Below the pieces are notes generated by a model, which searched no databases, was not told the origin of the DNA, and saw only the letters and a program-made list of their open reading frames with translations. The position numbers were made by a program, and so were the translations under genes. Shown here piece after piece: positions 55,338 to 64,000 of a stretch of DNA of 64,000 nt. The DNA is from Microvelia longipes (taxonomy: Eukaryota > Arthropoda > Insecta > Hemiptera > Veliidae), in assembly GCA_018340805.1 (NCBI GenBank), contig JACMZG010001913.1:36237684-36301683 (forward strand). The letters run 5' to 3'. The first letter of the stretch is position 1, and each line of letters opens with the position of its first letter.

Positions 55338-56649
55338 ACAGCAGAGAAAATAAATAAAGATATATTAGGTTAATATATAAACTTTAAAACTTTAGAAGTC
55401 ACATTTGAGGCTCTTCTTTTACAGAATCTATGAAAGCGATTTAATAATAATTTAGCTTGTTTTTTTTTATTCTTCAGAAAGTTTTAGAAGCATAAGTACA
55501 TAAAAGCTTCGAGATAGAGAGAATGGTGAAATGGGTGGGAGTTTTAGCCTCATTAATAATGAATAGGGGTTCTGAAATATTTGGCCTAAGAGATCGTTAA
55601 GAAGCTTTATCTTTTATGAAGCTTTTGTGTAGGATTTTCCCCAATTTTTTAGATAAAATAGTGCTATGGATTGCACATAAAAGAATCCACTGATAGCACA
55701 TATGAGCGATTTCCTTTGCTTTATAGAATTATAACAATCTGATAAAGCTTTTTAAGGTCAAATACTTTAGAGATATTTTTCTCATCCATAGCTTGATGAA
55801 AATTGGATAATCCTTTTTTCGTATTGATAAATGAAAGGAAAATTTATTGAAAAAACTTTTATTCTTTTTAAATAATTTATTTTTTATGAATCTTTTTATA
55901 TATTTCTCTAAAACTCTTAGTGATGACATAATGCTTCGATACCTACGCCATTAATATATTTTATGCGATATGAAAATTTTACTTTGAATATATATAAAAA
56001 TTATATATTAGTAAACAAATAGTAATCCTTGTATTAAAAGTAATTTCTCATATTTGCACAATGTTAAAAATAATGTTTGTGCAAACAAGTGATATTACCC
56101 AGCACTTCATCAGAAGAGGCTTTTTTAAAGTACATGCATAACTTCATTGGATGTCAAATTAGTTCTTTTTACCTCTTAGCTCTAGTTAAATAGTTAGTCG
56201 TTTAACATTACCACTTTTTGTGAAAGAATCTATTGATGTGTCTTTTGTCCATTTTAAAATTTGGTAAAAGATTCTGTAAAATTTGGTTAAAGATTTCTAA
56301 TGTTAAGGCTCAATGAAGATAATTTTACGTCTGCCATTTCAATCCTCTCTTGGACCTTGCCCTAAATATCTCTAGCATTCTCTGATAGTTTCATTAATAT
56401 TATCAATAATAATTGGCCATAAAAACGCTTGTAACAAATATTCCCACTGACAGACAAGCATTTATACAGTCAGAAAGACACATTTTCTAGTTTATATAAA
56501 AGAATAAAACCTGGTTAATTAATGATAAGGAAATTATTAACCCTCGGTTTTATGGTTAGCTCGGCTCGGTTAGAATGATCATAGTTTAAAATCGAAGAGT
56601 TCACTTCAATTTTTATTTCAAGTTCATGCCTATGTTTTTTTTTATTGTG
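55338..56649. other. AT-rich stretch, nothing recognised
   Basis: The 66-codon minus frame 55729-55929 has no domain. No repeat was recognised. Confidence 0.4.
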
Positions 56650-57352
56650 ATTCATGATAAGATATTAAAGATGAAAAAAGAGGACCATCGACAAAATAAT
56701 TTATAAAATATTAGAGGAAGAATAAATAAATAAAAAGGTGGCGAATAGAAGGAGGAGTGAAATTAAGGATGGATGAGAGATTAAGGGATGGATAAGGTAT
56801 GTTAGAATAATCCAGAGTAAGATTATAACAGCACATCCTAAGAAAAGCCTACTTTTCTTTTTAAGTAGTTTAAGGAGATCAAAGAGAGGAAGCGTATTCT
56901 AGACTGAGACAAACGTAGAAATATGTAAAAGTACTAATTAAAGAAAAGTCTTTGGAAGAGCTGTAAATAAAACCCTAAGAGCCTGAAAGATTTTTTGACT
57001 ATTTGTTGGATACGATGGTCGAAAAAAAGTTGGTGATGAAGAGAGCTCTTAAGTCATTTATTGTGGGCATACGCTCTACAATAAATAAAGTCTTAAAGAA
57101 TATAGTCTTTATAGAATAGTAAAGCAACCTAGGGTTTTTTTGTAAAATGATATAACTTTGCATTTCTTAATTTTAACTTAAAGAAATTGTAACTTATGAC
57201 AATCATGCAAAGTCTTGATTTTGAAGTAAAGCTTCACGTCATCGGGAAAAAGTTGGAATGTTACATAAGGCAGAAACAAATATACGTCGTTAATAAAAAT
57301 AAATAAATAGGAAAGAACCTAGATGAGAGCCCTGAGGGACCTCCAATAGAAA
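56650..57352 (-). pseudogene. third LINE reverse transcriptase relic, minus strand
   Basis: Read from 57352 downward with frame changes: 'GVPQGSHLGSFLFIYF' (motif B), 'INDVYLF', 'PDDVKLYFKIKTLHDCHKLQ' (the catalytic box, here PDD for FADD), 'VKIKKCKVISF' (the usual N-x-x-K-C-x-x-I/M-S/T-F segment), then scraps such as 'LSLEYASS' and a decayed C-terminal part. Many stops and frameshifts make it an old dead copy. It differs from the relics at 28.7 and 36.1 kb. Confidence 0.75.
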
Positions 57353-58244
57353 TAGAAAAAGAGTGGAAAATAAATTATCTTCTTAATTATTTTAATGATT
57401 ATAATTATTTTATTTATTAATTATTTTTTAATAATTTGTTTTCGACCAGTAAGGTAAGCATGTATTATGTTGTATGAAGTATGTACTAGTCTCATTTTTT
57501 TAATTCTACTGATGATACCTAATGTCGATAGGTAAACTGTTCCTGCAAGTTTTATTATCAAACATCTTATTATTTCTGTCGTTATAATAAAAGAATAGAT
57601 AGATACTTTATAAAGGGGTGTATTTAAACAAATATTATATTAAATGAATGAATTGTCTTACCTTTGCAAATTTTTTCTATTTATTTTTTTTAATAGTTTA
57701 TAAAAAATAGTCACTAATGAACAGTAACACTAGCACGTAAAGCTAACAATGATCAACGATGATCGACAATGATTTTTCTTAATTGGACACCTTTTAACTA
57801 TTATGACCTTTAATGGTGGTTTGTATTATTTCCATTTTAAACATTCAATTGTTTTTCTTTTTATTTTATTTACAACCTATTTCATTCACTGAAATCAAAG
57901 GTTGTACACTAAGTGTTTTATTAAATTAAATTTTAAGAAAACATTTAATTAATTTTTAAATTTATTTGTAATAAATGTGATTTTTTTATTTTTTTTTGTA
58001 TTAAACAATTTTTTTAGTGCTTTTAAATTCTTATTTTAAAAGTTTCATGATTTTTTTATTTATTTATTGGAAAACTTTTTACTTTATTGTATTATTTATT
58101 TAAAATGTTGATTACTATGCTTTTTGATTACAAACTAATTTTAACAAAAAACATTTATTAACATTTAAAACATCTATTTTTTATTTTACTTACTATTAAT
58201 TAATTGTATTTATTACTACGCGATGTATTAATATTACGTTAGTA
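57353..58244. other. AT-rich stretch, nothing recognised
   Basis: 'caatgatcaacgatgatcg' near 57748 is a small local duplication. No gene. Confidence 0.4.
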
Positions 58245-58382
58245 ATACGGTGCTTTGGACAAGACCGGTTGAAAACGCAACTGACGATTGGCTTTGTGAA
58301 TCGAGACCAAAAGGTAGTCGGTATGTTCGGGTTTGATCGTGCATCTCCGTAAGGGTGGCGTTATACCTTCTACACCCTTTCT
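58245..58382. other. isolated GC-richer island, unassigned
   Basis: About 140 bases of near-balanced composition ('tttggacaagaccggttg', 'atcgagaccaaaaggtagtc', 'ccgtaagggtggcgttatac') inside DNA that is otherwise well under 25% G+C. No ORF, no A/B box pair, no second copy in the window. It could be a retroposon fragment or an RNA gene. Confidence 0.4.
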
Positions 58383-59551
58383 CTTATCTTCTTTTTATTT
58401 ATTAATCATTTTTAAAGTTTTCTTTAATATTCTTATCTTAAGCTATCTGGTTTGTTAGTCATAAAATTCAACCCCTGTTCCAAAAATTTATCTTAAGTGG
58501 CCTCTATTTTCACTTATCATTTTATAACTCGTCCTTTAAAACTTTGTAAAGTCTTCATTTCAAAGAAATATCAATTTTTAACTCTTTGGAAAATATCATT
58601 ATATCAACAGTTAAATTTTTATCGAAGTTTTTTTTTTTTTATTCTTATAGTTTTTTCACTTTCTTTGTGAGTGTTACATTAATTTTTGCTGGTTTTCTAT
58701 CTTTTTTTCAGTTTGGAAAAATATTTGTAACTACTTTTTTTTATTATTTGTTATAGAGTTCTTGATTCTTGTTTTTAAAAGTTTTCTATTATAATTTAAT
58801 GTTCATAATACCAAAAATACACCTTTTGTAAAATATAGCCCAAAATAGATTAATCTTTTTTGAAAGATAAATAATAAAGTTTACTTAATTAAAAAAGTAA
58901 TAGAAACTCATTTCTTACTTGCTGTCCTTAGTCCTATGATATGTAAAGAAAGTTTAGTGTTCACCCTAAAAAACTTAAATTAAGATTTTACATGAAATAT
59001 CTGTTTTAAAGTTACTTGTGTTTTTGTATATGATCCTTACAATCCTGTCCGTTTTTCTGTTTTGGATTCAATATTCTATTAGTTGTGTATTATGCATAGT
59101 TCCACTCTGTTTATTATAGGGAATTGAAATTCAAGTACTCAAACGACATGTCGTTTGTAACATATTTCATAGAAATCAAATGTCAAAGAAAAAGTTGTTA
59201 TGCAAGATTTTCATATAACGCATACATGATTCAAACATGATTTCTATTCCGTTTTTCATCAATAGTTTTGATAAAATTTTATGTAATCAAATTTCGAACA
59301 ATATAAATTACTATAGATCTTTATACAATACCTTTAGGAATCAAGCACAATAATATAATCCTGATATGTAAGGATTAATTTATTAAAGTTCTTATGGCTT
59401 CTATACTTCATTTATTAATTGTACACTAGAAGCTTTGAAATTCTATTGATAGACAAAATAAATACATGCTAAACAATAAAGATCTGGTTTCAATATACGT
59501 ATTGTTGAAAATATATGTCAAATAATAGTGTCATTATAAAATATGATTTAC
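58383..59551. other. AT-rich stretch, nothing recognised
   Basis: Long T-rich runs; no gene or repeat recognised. Confidence 0.4.
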
Positions 59552-59995
59552 AAAAATTTCTGGCACAAAGGTCCACGGGCCGGGAAAACTTTCTTTGAAA
59601 AACGTGCTTACGTGTTTAACAAAAAAAAAATCCACGCCCAAGATTCTGGTATTCGCTTTATAACCTAAGCAGTAGAATGACTTGTTATTTAATATTTACG
59701 GAATTTTCAAAGAAAATCCTCTCGAAACAGAGTATAAATTGAGTTTTAAATTAATAATGTTGTACAATACCGATTTTAGAATTATGGCTATAGTTTGATA
59801 TAATCTATCAGATAAATATGCGCATATGTTTTAAATAATCAGGAAAATTAAATAATAAGATACGATGCTTCTGTTCATGTTATAAAGCGAACTCTAGAAA
59901 CTTAAGCAAAAATATATTGTTAAACACGGAAACACGCATTTTAAAGAAAATGTATCCGGCTTGCGGGCCTCCGAGCCAGAATTTTTCTAATTTAC
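59552..59995. mobile_element. foldback element family F, ~110-bp arms
   Basis: Left end 'aaatttctggcacaaaggtc', 'cacgggccgggaaaactttc', 'cgtgtttaacaaa', 'attcgctttataac' is mirrored at the right by 'gttataaagcgaac', 'gttaaacacgg', 'ggcttgcgggcctccgagcc' and 'agaatttttct'. Interior AT-rich and non-coding. Arm-like scraps occur at about 4000, 18525 and 37865. Confidence 0.7.
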
Positions 59996-60245
59996 AGACC
60001 CAAAAGATGCATTTATAATTTTTTTTCATTAATTCACAAATTTGAATCTTGAAATTGCATTAAGGACACCAACTATGTCTGAAACGTTGCTAGTAAATAA
60101 AATTTATCATACAATTCGAAATACTAGATGTATAAACCGGAAAATTAATGTATTACAATTATTATTAATAAGAACTAAAGAAGAGATTTTGCAACTTAAT
60201 ACTTCAAGTGATACAACGCTGAAATAACTTGCCATATATCGACAT

Positions 60246-60279
<34 letters not shown>

Positions 60280-61634
60280 GTATTTTAATGAATTATGTTT
60301 ATAATAATATAAATAACTACATAATAAACTTAAATGAATTATATTTACATTTTTCTTCTGCGGGAACGTTGTCTCTAAAAATTGCATCTTTGTCATATAC
60401 CAAAAGTACCCTCTAAAATTTTGAACCGACGTAAATTAATAAAACTTAGGGTAATAATCTGAATAAAGGAAACTTTTTTGTGGTGTACATAACTTTGGGT
60501 GTTCCGTGTAACGCCGGATTTGCGAAAAATAGAATAGAGTAAATAAACAGGTAGATATTTATTAGGAATTTAGTGAACAACATCAACATCAACAACGTCT
60601 TTCCTCTAATTTAAAATTTACCGAGTTTTCGGCAATAATGTCATCTACAGTGCCGTGGTGAAATGTTTAGTCTTTCAATTCGTGGAATCTGACGTTGTTA
60701 GTGTTTATATTATTGTAGAAAATTCCACTGCGCTTACTGAAGTTATAAGTTATTAGTAAATTTCCTTTGTCAAAAAAGCGCCTTTGTAAAATACATGTTT
60801 CTTCAAAATGACTGTCTTAAAAAAGAGTTTATTGTATAATTAGTCAAAGTAAGAAACTAGAATGAACACTTAGTGACATTGCTTGGCATAATAGTTCATC
60901 AAATATTAAGAAATATTGTTATTCTAGATTTTTATACAATACATGTTGGAATAAAAGTTTATAAAAGTGGAACCGGTATGAAAAGTTAGATTTTATGAGT
61001 CTCATTATAATTTACAAAATACAAGTACCTTTTCATATCATTATTATTGTCTTGCTCTTTACTTAGATATTTTTTAATAAAAAAATTCATCTCATGTTGT
61101 ATAAAATACGTGAAAAAAATCTCCAAACCCCTATTTTGGTGGATCCTTAAAAATTCAAGATTGAATGAATAATGTATCTATTTAAACAAATATGTAAAAA
61201 TCTGAGATTTATATGTATATATGTATCTAGAATAAGAAATTCAATGTTGTATACATTAAGACTTGGTGTAAAACATTGCAACATGACGTATACATATAAT
61301 TATATAACGATATAGTTGGTGATATGTATGAACTATAAAAAGACACAAAAATATGGAAAACGTCTTTTCTATGTGCTTTTAAATAAATTTTAAACATGTT
61401 AATGTTGCTTACTAAGGACCTCATTGACCCTCAGGATTCTTTTATATGGAGAAAATTTAGATGCATGCATTTAGTTAACAAGAGAATACAGTTTAGTCGT
61501 TGGAATGAACAAAAAACCACTTTAGTCAAGTGGATATACAGGAAAATAACAACATTTTACATAAAAATAATAATTTTCTTCTTTCAAATAGTCTCATAAC
61601 AAATATAAGTATTTTTACGAACTTTTAGCTAAGA
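59996..61634. other. AT-rich stretch with a 28-T run
   Basis: T run at 60247-60274, possibly the A tail of a minus-strand retroposon, but no body with a TSD could be defined. Frames at 60042-60227, 60196-60396, 61227-61424 and 61396-61599 have no domain. Confidence 0.4.
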
Positions 61635-61733
61635 ATTATGCTTATGAGGTTTTTCGGACGACGGAAATGGGGAGGATAGTGTGGAGATAGATTCACATTG
61701 GCTACCTGATTTCAAATATTTATAAATATATAA

Positions 61734-61808
<75 letters not shown>

Positions 61809-61850
61809 ATGTATGTATGTATGTAAGAGTTTCACATTGGTACCTGATTT

Positions 61851-61936
<86 letters not shown>

Positions 61937-62340
61937 ATAAGTGTAGCATATCGAAAAGTATACAAGAGAATGAAGGTGAGGGTGAACTCGGTGCTGGCAT
62001 CTAGCGGTAGCTCTGAAACTAACCCTCCATACCATAACACTCTTCCCACATTTCATAGTTAGTACTTTAAAATTATCTTGTTCTTTGTTACTTGAAATTG
62101 GTCATTATTATATACAGCAAATATTTGGACTAATGGTTTTTATATGACTAAGCGTTTTGTGGAAAATACGACAACATTGGCGCATTCTCGTAGTTGGCTC
62201 AGTGAAACTACCAAATTACACATTAGCGCTCCTCTTAACTGGTTAAAGAACTAATCTTTTGTTGTCCCAGGACAACAAAATCTGTCTATTTATTCTTTGT
62301 TTATGACATTTTTTTTCATTTAACTTGACATGCCTTTCAA
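61635..62340 (+). mobile_element. composite element: conserved block, TA tracts, family G
   Basis: A block like that at 50.46 kb ('ttatgaggtttttcggacga', 'gattcacattggctacctga') is followed by long TA tracts (61738-61800 and 61854-61936) and then directly by family G (from about 61960; 'ggtagctctgaaactaaccc', 'ttagcgctcct'). 'ttcacattgg(c)tacctgattt' is duplicated on both sides of the first TA tract. The whole looks like one element with an internal TA microsatellite. The five overlapping frames here are not genes. Confidence 0.6.
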
Positions 62341-63154
62341 ACAAGGTGTCATATTTTGAGGCAGACGATAAGGTATTGCAGGTATTTTACTATGTTCAGG
62401 TAGATAATAAGCTAAGTCAATTAAGTATAAGTGTTAATAGTATATAGTATTAATTATGTATACAGTAGTATAGAGTGCCGAGGTACCCTGTACCCGAATT
62501 ATGTTCTGTATTCTACACTCTTCATTTTTCGTTATTTATATATGAAAGATCGATATTTCTTAAACTGATAAATATGGGAGATAAATAAATGGGAGAAATG
62601 TTTTATGGTTCAATAGAGTGTTAAATTAAATAAATTGTACCATCAGTTGATAACGTGGGACTGTTGAAAGCATACAGTGGTAGACTGGAGACAAAATACA
62701 CGGCAAGGTTTTTTTTTTTGGGGGGGGGGCTAATCCCCCATACCATGGTTATATGACAGCGATAACGACCTCCTCCTCCTTCCCCTTCTCTAATGGGTTT
62801 CGACAGCACATGACAGATCACCCGACCGTTAAGAAGTAAAATCATTATTACTTTTTTACGTGGAGTTAATAAATACAGAGGGATATAAGGCGACTCAATA
62901 CCTTTTCATGAAATTACTTTTACATCTAAGGTTTATTCTTTCTCTTAAACTATATAACTACAGATTGAAAGTATTGTGTTAGCACTGGAAATCCAATATT
63001 GTGATTTATCTAATTTAGGTTTTTATAACATGATATTTGCACATAACATGTCTGCGTTTAATTGGCTTTGAAAATTGTATCGTTTCAATTTGATAAACAA
63101 ATTCCCAGCCAATTTATTTTTAGCTGAATAACTAAGAAATTTGTTAACTAATGA
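62341..63154. other. non-coding stretch with a T/G homopolymer junction
   Basis: Eleven T (62709-62719) abut ten G (62720-62729), followed by 'ctaatccccc'. 'gccgaggtaccctgtacccg' near 62477 is a family A terminal scrap. The 74-codon minus frame 62621-62845 runs across the homopolymers and is not credible. Confidence 0.5.
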
Positions 63155-64000
63155 AAAATAGGGTATCCAGTTTTTCGGAACTTTTCCTCGTCAAATCGGA
63201 TTTGCTACGCTCATCCTCCCTACATCTGACTTCGCTCATCCCCAGAATATACAATAGAAATAGAAATAGAAATTCCCGTATAGAGCCTTGCGGCTCATTA
63301 GGGATAACCCCTGCGGGAACCACCTCGGGTGGTAGTAGCAACCGTTGCTCTCAACGTGTATTCTAAAGTTCTATAATAATTTATCTAAACAATAATCTTC
63401 TATATACAGAGAGCGTAACCTGGGATGCGAACCCTAAGACCTCCGTGGGTGTCAAAGGTCATTATAAAGACTAACGCCTTAACGACCTCGGCCACGGAGG
63501 CGGCTACCTGGCTGGCTCCCTATACTGAATGAACCCAGAATATACAATACGTCAAATTTATTCTGCAACACCTTTTGGGACCCACTTCGTTCTTCCTTAG
63601 ATAGTAAAAAAAATTTTTTTATTCCTAATTGTCACCCATTTAAGTAATGATCACTCTCGATACTTCATTCGAAGACATGCATGGACAAATTTGGACAAAA
63701 TACTTCAGGGTAATTTCGGTGACATTATGGTTTCGGATTTTTATGATCCAACAAGAACCGTAGATATACTTTTCGTATTGAAACAAGACTTATTTTTATG
63801 TACATTTTGGTGAACTACTTTATTACGTAATTATACACTTGTACTGAATTTAAACTCTATTAGATTATTTTCCGATTATTGTTTCGATTCATTACGTGAA
63901 CAAGTCATTACACTAATACAAATTGAACTAATGCTGATAATGAGATGAAACTTGACACATTTGTTAGTCGTATACATGGCTACATGCGTGCTAAATCTCA
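63155..64000 (-). repeat. family A repeat, reversed, split by a SINE, runs off the end
   Basis: The 3' end ('ggaacttttcctcgtcaaat', 'cggatttgctacgctcatcc') lies at 63165-63240, and the rest continues after the SINE from 63550 ('cccacttcgttcttccttag') through 'ttttatgatccaacaagaac', 'tgaactaatgctgataatga' and 'gaaacttgacacatttgtta' to the window edge. Confidence 0.7.
63241..63549 (-). mobile_element. tRNA-derived SINE (type A), full length, 16-bp TSD
   Basis: CCCAGAATATACAATA occurs at 63241-63256 and 63534-63549. The SINE body (63257-63533) reads on the minus strand from a short leader plus GCCGCCTCCGTGGCCGAGG through the B box to the 'gagccgcaaggctc' hairpin and an ATTTCT-type tail. It interrupts family A. 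The frames at 63144-63341 and 63151-63366 span SINE and repeat and are not genes. Confidence 0.92.

Noticed and set aside
60247..60274. T run as the tail of a processed pseudogene.
   Set aside because: No AATAAA-like signal at the expected place, no TSD and no recognisable coding body next to it.
61629..62062. Open frames of 87-123 codons on both strands.
   Set aside because: Dominated by TA repeats, open on both strands at once, with no domain.

Overview
The window looks like AT-rich (roughly 70% A+T by eye), gene-poor, repeat-packed DNA from an animal nuclear genome. An arthropod, probably an insect, is the best guess. The support is a short TTAGG tract (the ancestral arthropod telomere unit) at 54814-54836, several tRNA-derived SINEs, non-LTR and Pao/BEL-like retroelement relics, and many foldback elements. 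I found no intact host gene, no convincing exon chain, no tRNA or rRNA gene and no prokaryotic feature. The reading frames that are open are short, or belong to dead transposons or simple repeats.

Layout. 1-565 holds a unit with two tandem hammerhead-ribozyme motifs inside a common dispersed repeat (called family A here). 2.1-9.5 kb is a string of inverted-repeat elements, a SINE, a 141-bp retroposon stub with target-site duplication (TSD) and two family A copies. 11.4-15.2 kb holds an inverted-repeat element, a 35-bp satellite array, a linker-like string of restriction sites and a Pao/BEL-like integrase relic. 16.5-22.9 kb carries two more hammerhead elements and a non-LTR RNase H relic capped by a SINE. 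23.8-24.6 kb is a degenerate TCATCTTATC-type array. 25.4-27 kb has a foldback element and related solo motifs. 28.7-30.2 kb is the best coding remnant, a CR1/Jockey-type reverse transcriptase with a destroyed active site. 31-41.5 kb mixes family A copies, inverted-repeat elements, a perfect 263-bp palindrome and its diverged sister, a second reverse transcriptase relic and a 550-bp SINE. 42-47 kb has an inverted pair, a 39-bp minisatellite and a hairpin-rich retroposon with a 12-bp TSD. 48-64 kb holds long TA tracts, three family A copies, two copies of a tRNA-derived SINE with clear TSDs, a third reverse transcriptase relic and a 440-bp foldback element.

How the parts relate. No host pathway is visible; the window is a community of mobile elements. 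The most interesting theme is self-cleaving RNA. One family (four copies at three loci) carries a complete hammerhead core in type III order with a six-base palindromic stem I. A second (two loci) carries a hammerhead-like core in type I order with a palindromic, loopless stem III, the arrangement reported for Penelope-like retroelements. Both would be expected to work best as dimers. Nested insertions (a LINE stub inside family A at 6.8 kb, a SINE inside family A at 63.3 kb) make family A older than those insertions.

All base positions were read by eye. Edges of diverged repeats are approximate (tens of bases). Edges given with a TSD are exact.
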